This document shows positions 1-11,067 of a stretch of 64,000 nt of DNA, piece after piece. Origin of the DNA: Cryoendolithus antarcticus (lineage: Eukaryota > Ascomycota > Dothideomycetes > Cladosporiales > Cladosporiaceae); NCBI GenBank assembly GCA_002077065.1, contig NAJO01000027.1:620001-684000 (forward strand), written 5' to 3'. Within the stretch, counting starts at the first letter, position 1; each line of letters starts with the position of its first letter. The notes beneath the pieces were generated by a model. The model was not told the DNA's origin, made no database searches, and saw nothing but the letters and a program-made list of their open reading frames with translations. The translations under genes were made by a program, and so were the position numbers.

Positions 1-58
1 CCCCACTTTCCGTTGTCCCATAACACCATAGCTTCATCCTCCAACAGAGCAAATCCCC

Positions 59-2087
59 TTAGCTCCCAGCTGCGCGTACAGCTAGAGTAAGTTTCTCGTT
101 CCTCTCGACCGCAATATCCAGATCCTCATCCCCTTCAAGCCGGTAGTACTCCCCATCCCGCTCATCCCGATACTCAATCTCTAGGACCTCCTCCCCAGCT
201 CCTCGGAATTCCAGTTTCCTCCGCTCCACGATCTTCTGGTAGAGCGAGGCGAAATCGAACTGCCCCCGCGGAGGAAGGCGGAGCACGACGCAGGTATCTC
301 TGTCGAACCAGGCTTTGACTTTGACGGGTTGCGTGGAGTTGGGCTGGGAGGAATTGGGTTGGGTGGAGGTGGCGGATTGTTGGGAGGGGAGGGTGTATTC
401 GGAGGGAGAGCGGTAGTGTTGTTGTTGGCCTTGCTGCGGTTGCTGTTGTTGTTGGGAGAGGTTATTTGCAGATAGCGAAGGCTGGCCTCGTTGGTGGGTA
501 TATGGCGTATTCGAAGCCTGGCTCTGGGAATGCTGATGCGCGCTCACGACTGAGCCTTGCCGTGAGTGGTCTTGCGATGCTGCGTCGCCGTTGCTGTAGG
601 GGTTTTGTGAGGCTTGGGAGTATCGTTGCTGGGGTTCTGAGGGTCTTGCGTGCTCATCCAGGTCTGCCACGCTGGGATCGACTTCGTAGTCGCCTTCTCG
701 GGGCGCGAAGAAGTTCCGCACGAGCGAGGAGGTTGTGATGTGTTGTTGCATGTTCAGCAGATCTCGCAGATACTGGTCCAGGTTCTCCCTCCGCCCTTCG
801 CTGATATTGTCTGTGACGAACTTCACGGGTCCAGGCATATACGGCAGCGTTCTTGACTTCCCGGACACCTGCCCGGCCTCCTCGGGAAATGCGTTGATTA
901 GGTTGATTTGCAGCTCGTAGAAATCCTCATATATCCTCGACAGATCCCAGTGCGTGTTATTCGACAGCTTGCACTCCACGACAAAGTGGAACTTGTCGTC
1001 TGCGAACGTATGAGTTGGCACGCTTGCTCGTACAGGCGCAAAGAGGTTCTGCTGCTGTTGTTGCTGGTACGCGTAATTGCTCGGTGTCCGCTCGTGCCCG
1101 TGTCCTTGGCCATACCCGTTTTGCAGGCTCATCCTCTCCATGCCCTGCGCGACTGACTGCGATTGCTGCTGGCTGCTCGACACTGTCCCGAGCGGTATAC
1201 TTGTGTTCTTGTACTCCGCAGCCATCTTCTTCCACTCCTCCACTCTCGGTATGCCTGCCTTCTGCACCGCCGCGATTGGATCCTCCGCCGCCTTTCCTGT
1301 CGTCATATCTCGAATCTCGATGAATGACACAGGTATCAACCCCGGCCCTCCAAGTCTCGTGATTGGCTTCGCGACAAACCACTCCGGGTTCGACTGCGCA
1401 ATCACAATGATCGCCTCTCCCTCCTTCGCATCCAACTCATCCGGCCGCTCAGCATTGAAATCATAGCTCACGATCCCATACACTCCCGCCGGTGACCGTC
1501 CCCCAATACTCTTGCTCACTCGATGTCCAGGCATAGGCGGCGCATTGCCACTCGACATGGCGCTATTCCTCGACCCGGCAGCCACGCTCCTCGAAGGCGT
1601 CGAGCCCTCTGCGTACCCACTATCGTGCGTCGTGCCCGTAGACTTCGTCGAGTCCCCGCTATCCCTGACAGTTTTGCCCACCTCCTCAAAGTACTTCACA
1701 GGCACCAGTCCGCGGGTGTTCTGCAGCGGATTGCAGGCTTCGTACCAGTCTGGATCGTTTTCGCGGGAAACGACGTGGAGGAAGTCGCCGGCGGAGAAGG
1801 AGAGATAGTGAGGTGGATCGATCGGGGCCGTGTAGTCGTAGAGCGCTTTGATTACCTGCACTTGTCAGTATTTGCGCCGAGCTCGCAATTCATTCGTATC
1901 CTCACCTTCTTCGGCGGTTCTATGGCGATCGCGTCTTTCTGTGGTATGCTGATCTGGACTGGTTTCGCCGAGTCATGCTTGCCTCCTACGTCGCTTTGAC
2001 GAGAGCGCCGAAACTGCACCAGGCAAGCCAGGGTTAGCGAATCCCGGTGTCGCATAGATGGCAGAGCCGTATTTTTACCTTCACCAT
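59..2087 (-). CDS. bem1: Bem1/Scd2-type polarity scaffold (SH3-SH3-PX-PB1)
   Basis: Scaffold that links activated Cdc42, its exchange factor Cdc24 and PAK kinase at sites of polarised growth. I read three coding exons: 2079-2087 (only ATG GTG AAG), 1906-2013 and 59-1855. They are separated by GT-AG introns of 65 and 50 nt, the second with a CTGAC branch site. The joined protein is about 637 aa. In order: basic N-terminus (MVKFRRSRQ), SH3 at about 40-100 (starts VIKALYDYTAP), SH3 at about 165-222 (YGIVSYDFNA), Gln-rich linker, PX at about 323-437, a second Gln/Ser-rich linker, and PB1 at about 553-635 with the acidic run EYRDERDGEYYRLEGDEDLD. The PB1 is expected to bind the Cdc24 PB1. Domain order and length fit the family. 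The 9-nt first exon is inferred from splice sites and from memory of relatives that begin with a short basic peptide; the rest is secure. Confidence 0.93.
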
Positions 2088-3198
2088 TCCGCCTGGCGCT
2101 GATCGTCGTGATCGATCTGCTTTATCTGAAGCCCCCCCTTGTCGCAAAGCTTGTCGTGTCTTTTAGAAGGCGCTGTCGGAGATGCCTGGTGGTAGTTGAG
2201 AGTCGCCCGTCGCATTCACTGTTTCTCCGTATTGTTGACGCAGTGCCTGTGCCCGTATATGCTTAGCCGGTGAAGTCGATGCGCCAGTGAAGTATCAGTG
2301 AAAGGGTAACGAGCGTGTGGTATGGCGATCTCTTCGTTGTTTCCCTCCCCACATGCAGCCTCGACGCAAAGAGAGAGGGCACGCCACGTGACTGATAGCT
2401 GACGCGCCTTGGCACGACCGTTGGATGGAACAAGGGAAGTATGTGGGGCCGGAAACCCTGGTCACGACATCTTTTCTCCGATTATTGACATGGATTCTTG
2501 GGCTACTGTAGACATACTCGGTGACAACTATTAGGCCCGTCGACCGCGATGGACTGCCAGCGCGTCTCGTTAGCAGAAGTACGCACATCAATCTGGCCAC
2601 AACACCGGCCGCATGACCGCGAGGAATGAGCATCGCACCGAGGAGATTGCGATTCGAGACACCCCAGCCTTGTGAGACAAAACGGGGTGAGACAATCGGG
2701 ATGGGATCGGGTGAAGCGGGTTCGGGATATTGACGAGAACAGGGAGCAGGCTGTAGTCGAATGGGTACCATGAAAGTGACTGGAACGTGTTGGATTATCA
2801 AGACGTGCAACTACAGTACGCTCTTTGTGACTTGATATGAATCCCGTGCCTGTCCCCCTCTGTCGAAGCCTGGCTTGAGCTCCGAACACCACCTCGACCT
2901 CAGCGAGAACGACCATTTATACGAACCCGCTGCCGCCCTCCCCGTCGTCGCTACTGTCGCTACCGCCACCGCCATTGCACATTCGGCTCGCGGGAGGGGA
3001 ATTGGGTTACCTTTGCCATCGTTCATCTGTCCATCTCTCCGTAATCGCAACAATGGGCTTACGCTGACGTACGCGCGCTCGCGCCATCGAGTGTATATCG
3101 TTCGCCAGTCCGTTGAAGAGAGCGGTGCGGCTCTCGCAGATTAGCTAATTGTCTTGAGCAGTGAGGAAAGTCGAGTGATTAGTATGTTGGGGAGCGCT
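2088..3198. other. intergenic, bem1 upstream region
   Basis: About 1.1 kb between the bem1 start and the 3' end of the Thp3-like gene. Short open frames exist on both strands, but none shows a recognisable domain or convincing splice sites. It presumably holds the bem1 promoter and 5' UTR; I see nothing else. Confidence 0.5.
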
Positions 3199-4737
3199 TC
3201 ACACTTGACCCTTCAAGTCGACGTTGCCTTTGAACGCCCGCTGCTTGGCCTCTTCGAAGAGAAGGCCAGCTTTACTAGTGAGAAATCGGACTGCACCGTC
3301 GTCTTTCTGTTGTATCAGGTGCTCCCCATTGTGCTCGGCGATGAACTCGACGCATAGGCGGCGCGCACCATCTGCGTCATCTTCGTCCTCAGGTTGGAAG
3401 CCGAGCTCGGTCACGATGAAGTCGAGGCTGACGTCTTGTTTGTACCTGTGAACAGTGTCAGTAATGTTGCGAGGTATGACATTGACAGGATGTACGCACG
3501 CTTTGCAGATCGTAGCCAGTGCAGCCAGGCGCTGTCGAGGCACAATCTGGTCTAGCAGATACGGGCCCAGGTATGGCGCAGTCTGGTAGAGTCGGAAGAA
3601 TCTGTGGTAGTTACCGCTCGCCAACGCAGCATGCACCTGCAGTGCATGCTTCACACTCTTCATCTGCTTTTCTGCTGAGGTTAGATCTGCCAAAACATCG
3701 TTCAAGTCCGCCTGTTTGCGCGTAAAGACGAAGTAAAGTATGCGATATCCCGTAAACTCATCCCGCTTGCCACTCAAGCCCATCTTGTACAACGACCGTA
3801 ACTGCGTCTGACACATATTGTACTCACCAACATCCCCCTGCTCGAGCGCGATACGGGCATGTGTTTCATAGACTACGACAACGAAGTCGTTCTTGAAGTG
3901 CTGTACGGTCAGATCTTGCCGAATGGATTTCAGCTGGTCTTTCGTGTAGTGATAGTTGTGGTCCAACTTCCACTTCTCGCGGACGAGAGCGAACGCCTCC
4001 TTGAGTACTGACAGCGGGCGGACCTCCTCTGGCTTTGGCGCAGATGTCAAACGGAAGTAGTTCTTCTCCAGCTTCTGGCAAGTTCCGACTACAGCGCCAG
4101 GGGTGTCTACAGGCGGTGTCTCATCACGTGAATGGAAGGGGGAAGACTGAGGTGAGACATGACCGAACCGCTCTCGTCGCCTCCGCAATGCGTCACTGTC
4201 CAGCAGTACGGAAGTGTCATTCTGGAGAGCCTTTCCTTTCTTTTGTTTCTTATCCTGCTTCTTCTCCCTACCAGTGACGCGATCCTCGAGTGAGCCTTTG
4301 CTTTTCTTCCTGGGGGGCGTGTCCAGTCCATCGTCCAGCAGGTCCAGATCCGAGCTTTTACGTTTGTGCGCGCCGATGACATGAGAAGGAAAAGATAATG
4401 GGGTGAGGTTAGTGTTGGTCATGCTCTGAGCGAGGGCTGCAGCCTGTCGCTGCTGCTGTAACATTTGCTGTGGAAGTGGGTGAATAGCCCAGTCTATGGT
4501 ATCGATAGCCCCGGATGCTGTTACAGAAGGAATATAGTCGAGTAGTTTCGCTCGCCAATCTGGTTCTGAAATGCCTGGCACCGCATTCTCGGGCGCGAAA
4601 GCGCGCTGCACCCAGTTTCTTACAGCGTCTGTGAACTTCTTTGGCTCTTCTACAGCGGGCGCAGGTTGATGCATAGCCACCGGCCGCGTCAGAGTATGAC
4701 GCGCCGTGACTGAGGTGTACGATGGCATTGCAGCCAT
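3199..4737 (-). CDS. SAC3/GANP-PCI family protein, Thp3/LENG8-like
   Basis: Nuclear SAC3/GANP-family protein; the yeast relative Thp3 pairs with Csn12 in transcription elongation and mRNP work. Start chosen at the ATG at 4737 (MAAMPSYTSV) because the open frame upstream is not protein-like. A 54-nt intron at 3446-3499 has no stop and keeps frame, so a naive ORF hides it; splicing gives ICKAYKQDVS, the expected helix. Predicted 494 aa. The N-terminal half is disordered, with the basic nuclear signal PPRKKSKG and a KKQDKKQKKGK tract. The SAC3/PCI region starts at the hallmark KLEKNYFRLTSAPKPEEVRP and runs to the C-terminus. It is divergently transcribed from vps36 across about 530 bp. Confidence 0.87.
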   Translation of the reverse strand: MAAMPSYTSVTARHTLTRPVAMHQPAPAVEEPKKFTDAVRNWVQRAFAPENAVPGISEPDWRAKLLDYIPSVTASGAIDTIDWAIHPLPQQMLQQQRQAAALAQSMTNTNLTPLSFPSHVIGAHKRKSSDLDLLDDGLDTPPRKKSKGSLEDRVTGREKKQDKKQKKGKALQNDTSVLLDSDALRRRRERFGHVSPQSSPFHSRDETPPVDTPGAVVGTCQKLEKNYFRLTSAPKPEEVRPLSVLKEAFALVREKWKLDHNYHYTKDQLKSIRQDLTVQHFKNDFVVVVYETHARIALEQGDVGEYNMCQTQLRSLYKMGLSGKRDEFTGYRILYFVFTRKQADLNDVLADLTSAEKQMKSVKHALQVHAALASGNYHRFFRLYQTAPYLGPYLLDQIVPRQRLAALATICKACVHPVNVIPRNITDTVHRYKQDVSLDFIVTELGFQPEDEDDADGARRLCVEFIAEHNGEHLIQQKDDGAVRFLTSKAGLLFEEAKQRAFKGNVDLKGQV

Positions 4738-5263
4738 GAGAGTGATGGTGTTGGGTCGATCGGAGCGGTGAGACACGCCCTTTTGCGCCTCGCAGACAAA
4801 GACCGCAAGCGTCAAAACCGGCAATAAGCAGCGATTGTTGAGTGTGCAATCCACACGCAATTGCTTTGGTGTAGTCCTTCGATGAACGTGATGAAAAACG
4901 TGATGATTGATCGCGTAAGAGCGGTGGTGAAGAGGAGGAGGCAGGAGCCTGCCCGCACGAGGCAGGTGCCAAGCACTTCAACATGTCATCACGTGCCGTT
5001 GACTTCACTTCCTGGAGATGGGTCTCTTCTGGCTGGAGCATGGGTACACTACAGGCAAAGCTTTCACGGGAAATCGCGTAGACACGAAAGACCTCTGGCA
5101 TCGACGGCAATAGCATTGGTCTATCCAAACTTCAATCGAGAAACTCTAACGGCCGCAGCAAGGCATCACTATTCACCGCTCTCACCGACCAATCGAGGAC
5201 CTCTTTCATTGATGCAGTCAAGCACATAGAAGCACAGACACCGTATCTCGATGTCTGAATGGA
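4738..5263. promoter_or_regulatory. shared divergent promoter region (Thp3-like / vps36)
   Basis: About 526 bp between two divergent start codons, so both promoters must lie here or overlap. An ATG at 5251 lies just before the vps36 start in another frame and could act as a short upstream ORF. No specific factor site was recognised. Confidence 0.5.
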
Positions 5264-7180
5264 ATGTTCCTGCGCCAGCTCGATCTCACGCCTGCACTGC
5301 GGCCCTCGCTGTATGACGATGAGACACTTCTGTTCGTGCAGGATGCCGTTGGGCTCTACGAGGGCAAATTCAAGATAGCAAATTATCAGATTGGTCACGT
5401 TTACCTGACATCCCACCGGATTTGCTATGTCGATAACGTAGAGCCACGTACATACTCTATAGCAGTCAACCTTAAGGATGTCGACCACACTGAGTTCTAC
5501 GCTGGCTTTCTAAAGTCAAGCGCGAAGATCACCTTATTCCCCAAGACGCCCAAGAACGCACTGCGAAGTCCAGTGCCGAAGTATGCGTCTCCCAGCGACG
5601 CACTGGTCAGACCTGGCAACTCTCCTGCGCGCTCACACGCACCGTCACCAGCTCCCGCACCTGCGAGAGACATCAACGCCACTTGGATCTGCCCGATCTG
5701 TGGATTCTCGAATGCTGTGCCTACCAACTTCGATCCGGCAACAGCAAATCAACACACCAAACTGCCTGCTTGTCAAGCATGCGGAATTCCACCACCACTC
5801 GTACATATGGTGAAGGCTGCGATTGCCGCCATCAGCAATCGTCCAGCCCACTCGTCCTCCAAGACGGGTGCATTATCGAATGGGACGAACGGTCGAGGAT
5901 CATTTGACGTTTCAAGCGCCAATGCCAGCGACGAGATCATATGTCCTAGATGCACGTTCGGCAACCATGCATCGCTCTCGACTTGCGAGATCTGCGGTGC
6001 TTCTCTTACAGCAATGAACAACAGGCACTCGCAATTGATAGGTGACAGCATCGCACGTCCGGAGTCACCTGGTCCAACCCTTGGTGGAGAAAGCATCATC
6101 GGCAATGACACGATCGAGACCATCAAGTTCTCTTTTCGAGCAGGAGGCGAGAAAGTCATGCTCGAGCGACTGAATGAAGCCCTCGTGCAGCGCAAGTGGC
6201 TTCTGCAAAGTGCGCCGCCAGTACCGAAGCCAGGATTGGCCAATACCAACGGCTCCATCAGCGATCTGTACTCGACTCCGCCTCCACCTCAGCGAGTTGT
6301 AGGGATTGCTGGCCTCGAGCGGCGAGGCGCTGAGCTGCGTAAAAACAATCAGACAGTCATCGGCTCCGCCTTTGAGGACCTTGAAGCACTGATGACCTCG
6401 GCCAAAGAAGTCATAGCCATGGCAGAACAATTCCGCTCACAGAATGCTTCGTCAGACTCCGTTACGCCCGAAGCACGCGCACTACTCACAGACTCTGCAT
6501 CCGCGCTTGGTCTCTCGACGACACGCGATATGCTTGGCACTGGCTCGTCATCTGAGACCCTCTACATTACAGAGCTCGCACGCAACCTCGCTGAGTTCCT
6601 GACCGATGACCGCCGCGGTGTGCTCCGCCGAGAAGGTGGCATCATCTCACTCGTCGATCTGTGGGCTGTCTTCAATCGACTGCGCAATGGCATTGAGCTT
6701 GTCTCTCCGTTTGATTTCGAGAAAGCTGCGAACATGTGGGAGACGCTGCACTTGCCTATCCGCTTACGGCAGTTCAAGTCAGGCCTACTGGTAGTGCAAG
6801 ATCGAAGTCGCACAGACGAGAGGACTATCGCTGCTCTCTTAAGCTGGCTACGGCAGCTCGTACCACCACAGCTCAGCAGTGACGGATTCGAACAGCTACC
6901 TCCCGCAGTGCCAGCTGGTCTCGGCTTCGGTCACGGCGCCACGGCCCAAGAAACAGCTGAACGATTCAGCTGGAGCGTTGGGGTGGCCGCCGAGGAGCTA
7001 GAGATGGCGGAAGACACGGGTGCCTTGTGCCGAGACCAGTCGCTCGATGGGACGCGTTACTGGGAGAACTGCTTTGAGGACTTCGTGGTGGCTTTAGGTC
7101 TGAAGGTACCAAGTGCAGCGAGTGTGGAACAGATGGAAACCGATCAGATCATGAAGAACCTGGAGAGTATGGGGTTCTGA
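5264..7180 (+). CDS. vps36: Vps36, ESCRT-II subunit
   Basis: Subunit of the endosomal ESCRT-II complex that sorts ubiquitinated cargo into multivesicular bodies. One exon, 638 aa. The N-terminal half of a split GLUE (PH-like, phosphoinositide-binding) domain is at about 1-95 (GKFKIANYQIGHVYLTSHRI). Two NZF-type zinc fingers are inserted in it: the first from about residue 143 (WICPICGF, then CQACG), the second from about 226 (ICPRCTFGN, then CEICGASL). The second GLUE half follows at about 275-315 (IKFSFRAGGEKVMLERL), then a long linker and an EAP30/winged-helix region to the end. The double NZF insertion is the fungal form; animal Vps36 lacks it. Convincing full-length gene. Confidence 0.95.
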   Translation: MFLRQLDLTPALRPSLYDDETLLFVQDAVGLYEGKFKIANYQIGHVYLTSHRICYVDNVEPRTYSIAVNLKDVDHTEFYAGFLKSSAKITLFPKTPKNALRSPVPKYASPSDALVRPGNSPARSHAPSPAPAPARDINATWICPICGFSNAVPTNFDPATANQHTKLPACQACGIPPPLVHMVKAAIAAISNRPAHSSSKTGALSNGTNGRGSFDVSSANASDEIICPRCTFGNHASLSTCEICGASLTAMNNRHSQLIGDSIARPESPGPTLGGESIIGNDTIETIKFSFRAGGEKVMLERLNEALVQRKWLLQSAPPVPKPGLANTNGSISDLYSTPPPPQRVVGIAGLERRGAELRKNNQTVIGSAFEDLEALMTSAKEVIAMAEQFRSQNASSDSVTPEARALLTDSASALGLSTTRDMLGTGSSSETLYITELARNLAEFLTDDRRGVLRREGGIISLVDLWAVFNRLRNGIELVSPFDFEKAANMWETLHLPIRLRQFKSGLLVVQDRSRTDERTIAALLSWLRQLVPPQLSSDGFEQLPPAVPAGLGFGHGATAQETAERFSWSVGVAAEELEMAEDTGALCRDQSLDGTRYWENCFEDFVVALGLKVPSAASVEQMETDQIMKNLESMGF

Positions 7181-7908
7181 TAGGCGGAAACGTTGTACAT
7201 AAATTTCCAGTGCGATTCATAGATGAATATGACCATCCACTTGCTCAGAATACTCTCACATCTTCAACTGTGTTTTCCACCCTGCCAGATTTGCTGATTA
7301 CTTGACCAATCCACGCCCGGCAACCACAAGGACGAGCTGACAATATCCTGAATATAAGACCGTAACATCTGTCATTTCATAATCCCATTCCGCGACCTGG
7401 ATTTGTCGCTCTAGGTTGTTGATCTCGAGTGCTCAACTGCCAAATGTGTGGTTCGGGTTATCAACCCTAAACCCGGAGCAGGATAACGGGCCGAGCTCGG
7501 CTTCGCCAAGAAATGTCCCACCAATGAACTGCGTTCGGCGTTTGACGCGTTTTGACCTCGTGAACCATAACACACATTTATCGTGCGTTCTTCGCATATC
7601 GGTACAACGATGTAGCGAACCATACCACATTTTGCGTTAGGACCTCGTGTACCTGCAGCTCGGATCATGTAGGTAGGTTCCTTTCTAATCTGCCACTTTA
7701 CCCAGCGTGCAGACCATCCTTTCCTTTCCAGATCCCTCAGTATCTAGAACAGTCCACATTTCTCTATCGCTTGTCAGCGCATTCGGCAACTGCACGTCCA
7801 CCAACAAGAGCCATTCGTGGGCACAACCTTCCCGAAGAGTGCGTTCCGAGCCCAGTGAAGTGTGGAATCGAGAGAAGAGCGTGGCGTAGAGCATTGAGCA
7901 CCGCGAAG
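7181..7908. other. intergenic, vps36 3' end and dehydratase promoter
   Basis: About 730 bp. The open frame of the next gene extends back to 7771, but that part (with RAWRRALSTAK) has no family counterpart, so I treat it as 5' UTR. No RNA gene or repeat seen. Confidence 0.5.
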
Positions 7909-9255
7909 ATGGTAACGATCACATCCTACTCCACTCGCGATGTGCGCTTCCCGACCTCCCTCGACAAGACTGGCAGCGATGCGATGAACGCTGCTGGAGA
8001 CTACTCGTCCGCCTATTGCATCCTCGGCACGGACACGTCCCACACCGGCCATGGCATGACCTTCACAATTGGTCGGGGCAACGAAATCGTCTGCCACGCG
8101 ATCAATCTGCTCGCAGATCGAGTGAAGGGTAAGAAGCTGGAAGATCTCGTGGCAGACTGGGGCAAGACGTGGCGGTATCTGGTTGCGGACTCGCAGCTTC
8201 GCTGGATTGGGCCGGAGAAGGGAGTCATACACCTCGCACTAGGAGCTGTGGTCAATGCTATCTGGGACTTGTGGGCGAAGGTGCTGGGCAAGCCTGTGTG
8301 GCGGATAGTGGCGGACATGAGCCCGGAGGAGTTCGTGAGATGTATCGACTTCAGATACATCACGGACGCGATAACACCTGAGGAAGCGGTGGAGATGCTG
8401 AAGAAAGAGGAGGCTGGTAAAGCAGGGAGGGTCAAGGAAGCAGAAGCAAACCAGGCTGTACCTGCTTATACGACGAGTGCTGGCTGGCTGGGCTACGGAG
8501 AGGCGAAGATGAAGGGCTTATTGGAAGAGACACTGGCGAAAGGATACAAGCACTTCAAGCTCAAGGTTGGCAGTTCACTGAAAGACGATCGGAACCGCTT
8601 GAGCATCGCACGAGAAGTGATCGGCTATGACAAAGGCAATGTTCTCATGGTCGACGCGAACCAGATCTGGTCGGTTCCGGAAGCAATCGAATACATGAAG
8701 CAGCTTGCAGAGTTCAAGCCCTGGTTCATCGAAGAGCCAACGTCGCCGGATGACGTCTTCGGCCACAAGACGATAAGAGAGGCACTGAAACCGTATGGAA
8801 TCGGTGTAGCGACCGGCGAGATGTGCCAGAACCGCGTCATCTTCAAGCAGCTTCTCGCGCAGGGAGCCATCGACGTCTGCCAAATCGACGCATGCCGGAT
8901 GGGTGGAGTGAATGAAGTACTCGCGGTCCTGCTCATGGCGAAGAAGTTCAACGTCCCGATCGTGCCACATTCAGGAGGCGTCGGACTGCCAGAGTACACG
9001 TCACATTTGTCGACCATTGACTACGTCGTAGTCTCGGGCAAGCGATCGGTACTCGAATATGTCGATCATCTGCACGAACACTTCGTCAATCCGAGTGTGA
9101 TCAAAGACGGATACTATGTCACCCCGATGAGTGCTGGGTACAGTGTGGAGATGAAGGCGAAAAGCATGGATCAATTCGAGTACCCGGGCAAGGAGGGCGT
9201 AAGCTGGTGGAAGAGCGAGGAAGCGAGACCGATCCTCGAGGGCGAGAAGTACTGA
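7909..9255 (+). CDS. lgd1: L-galactonate dehydratase (enolase superfamily)
   Basis: Dehydrates L-galactonate to 2-keto-3-deoxy-L-galactonate in the fungal reductive D-galacturonate (pectin) pathway. Single exon, 448 aa from the ATG at 7909 (MVTITSYSTRDVRFPTSLD), the start and length I recall for Trichoderma LGD1. N-terminal capping domain, then a TIM barrel with the superfamily residues: KxK (K217/K219 in HFKLKVG), metal ligands D249 (VDANQ), E275/E276 (IEEPTSPDD) and E304 (GEMCQNR), and the catalytic histidine H354 (VPHSGG). The other pathway genes are not adjacent, which is usual in fungi. L-fuconate dehydratase-like relatives (ENOSF1) share the fold, but the close match of the first 20 residues favours LGD1. 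Confidence 0.92.
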   Translation: MVTITSYSTRDVRFPTSLDKTGSDAMNAAGDYSSAYCILGTDTSHTGHGMTFTIGRGNEIVCHAINLLADRVKGKKLEDLVADWGKTWRYLVADSQLRWIGPEKGVIHLALGAVVNAIWDLWAKVLGKPVWRIVADMSPEEFVRCIDFRYITDAITPEEAVEMLKKEEAGKAGRVKEAEANQAVPAYTTSAGWLGYGEAKMKGLLEETLAKGYKHFKLKVGSSLKDDRNRLSIAREVIGYDKGNVLMVDANQIWSVPEAIEYMKQLAEFKPWFIEEPTSPDDVFGHKTIREALKPYGIGVATGEMCQNRVIFKQLLAQGAIDVCQIDACRMGGVNEVLAVLLMAKKFNVPIVPHSGGVGLPEYTSHLSTIDYVVVSGKRSVLEYVDHLHEHFVNPSVIKDGYYVTPMSAGYSVEMKAKSMDQFEYPGKEGVSWWKSEEARPILEGEKY

Positions 9256-9538
9256 GTAAAATACTCCCGAACATCTCGAGCAATCGAAGGATGTGCCAGT
9301 CGGAAAATATAGGCACTTATATGTATGTAAGGGACATACTGCACATGTCGTTGAAGGGACCACCGTCGCCAAGCCATCTTTAGCGACTTCATGTAGAGTG
9401 CCAGCCAGCCAATGCCTGAGCCATTGCTTGTATGACCGCACCGCTCATCTCGTTCACCATGTGACGTTCTTGCTCCAACTGTATATATGCATAACCCGCG
9501 CGCAAGTCTTTGACAGCAGCCCAAGTTACCTTCCAACC

Positions 9539-10460
9539 ATGGCATCAACCGAGCAACCGCTACCACCTACGAAGGAGACTCAGCTGCCGGAGTGGGAGCA
9601 TGAGCACGGCGACGCCCATGTCGCGCCACCGGCGAAGAGGAGGTCGCGGAGGGTTGGAGGAGGAGGTGCTGGCGTCTCTGCGAAGCTCGATCGTGTGCTG
9701 CCGCCGCACAGGAGATATCTGGGTATGAGCCGGAAGCTCTTCCTGATAGTTTTGCTGGCGGTCATACTTGCGCTCCTGGTGCTGATCATTGGGCTGGCAG
9801 CTGGACTGTCGCGCAAGTCGAAGTACGTACACTCCCCTCCCGCTTCTCCAAGCGACCGAGAATTGGGCAGAGCTGCTGTGAAGCGTCGCCGCAACTGGAG
9901 CATGACCCGCAGCCAGATGTTGGGGAGAGCACGACCGCCAGAGCTCCTCGGAGCCACTGCACAGTACTGTCTCTCAGAGAGACTGCATTTGGAGTCCTCA
10001 AGCTCTGTACATACGGATAGTGGTGCAAGAAGTTGGCAGGAATCAGGTAGCTAACGTCCCCAATAGGAACCAGAATCTGCCTCTCCCTACGAACACTGAC
10101 AAGCACGTGGGCGAATTCACATACTATGGTACTGGTCTTGGCGCATGCGGTGAGACGAGCGGGGATAGCGATTCGATCGTGTCAATATCCCACATTGTAT
10201 TTGATGCAGCTGGGAGCTCTTCCTCAACAGGCGGCAACTCGAACAACAACCCCCTTTGTGGTCTGATGTTACGAGCCTCGCGATTCGACGAAGAGGTGAA
10301 TGCACAAAGGAGCATCGATCTCAAAGTCGTGGACCGATGCACTGGATGCGCACCGAACGATCTGGATACGAGTTTGGGGGCGTTTGAGAAGCTGGCACCG
10401 AGCGCGAGTGGGCGAGTCGATATCACTTGGGCCTGGCTACAGCCTACGCCAACTGCTTGA
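9539..10460 (+). CDS. membrane-anchored RlpA-like double-psi beta-barrel protein
   Basis: Exons 9539-9822 and 10067-10460 joined by a 244-nt GTACGT...CAATAG intron, 225 aa. The first exon encodes a basic, Pro-rich cytoplasmic stretch and one transmembrane helix at about 66-88 (LFLIVLLAVILALLVLIIGL). It is a type II topology with no cleavable signal. The second exon encodes an RlpA/expansin-like double-psi beta-barrel: GEFTYYGTGLGACGETS at the start, VVDRCTGCAPNDLD in the middle, and the closing VDITWAWL. Fungal members are usually secreted or wall-associated; the activity is not established and the expansin carbohydrate-binding module is absent. The intron is longer than most here, so a different donor is possible. 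Confidence 0.82.
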
Positions 10461-11067
10461 CGCGCGTTGGATATTAGAGGACGTGTCAATTGGAAGCATT
10501 GCGTGAGATACCCATTATAGCGAGGTTGTACAATGTACAGGACAGACATCTGAGGTCACGAGGCCGAACAGATTGTTTGCTATGAGATAACCAGGTTACG
10601 AGTGTCTCTCCGCATATGCGCATGAGCTCTTCAGCTGCCGCCAGTCAACCCGCGTCACCAGATTGAACGTGTGCGCTACCACGGAGCGTATATGGAGCGT
10701 CAGTCTAGGAAGGTGATGTTGTACATGTAGGTCATTGCGGTTCTTATTGACGGCTCTCACTAACGCCGCACCTTTACTGTATTCACGTGTGGTGCGGTAG
10801 GTAGGAGCGTTGGAAGGTAAGTGTACTTGCCACAACTGACACAGAAGAGCAGCTTCACTCCTTCCTCGCCGAACTAAGCTTGCCACTTCTTAACACGACA
10901 ACACCTCCAATACGACACATCCTGATAATTCCGACATTACACAGCACTGTGCCACTCATCAACCGAATCACGCCAGACTGGGACCCATTACTACAGGTCT
11001 CGATTACCATATTCGACCAACCAACACACCACCCTGATGACCTAAGCATTGATTCGAACGCTCGAAT
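10461..11067. other. intergenic
   Basis: About 600 bp between two same-strand genes. Short frames only, no recognised signal. Confidence 0.5.
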
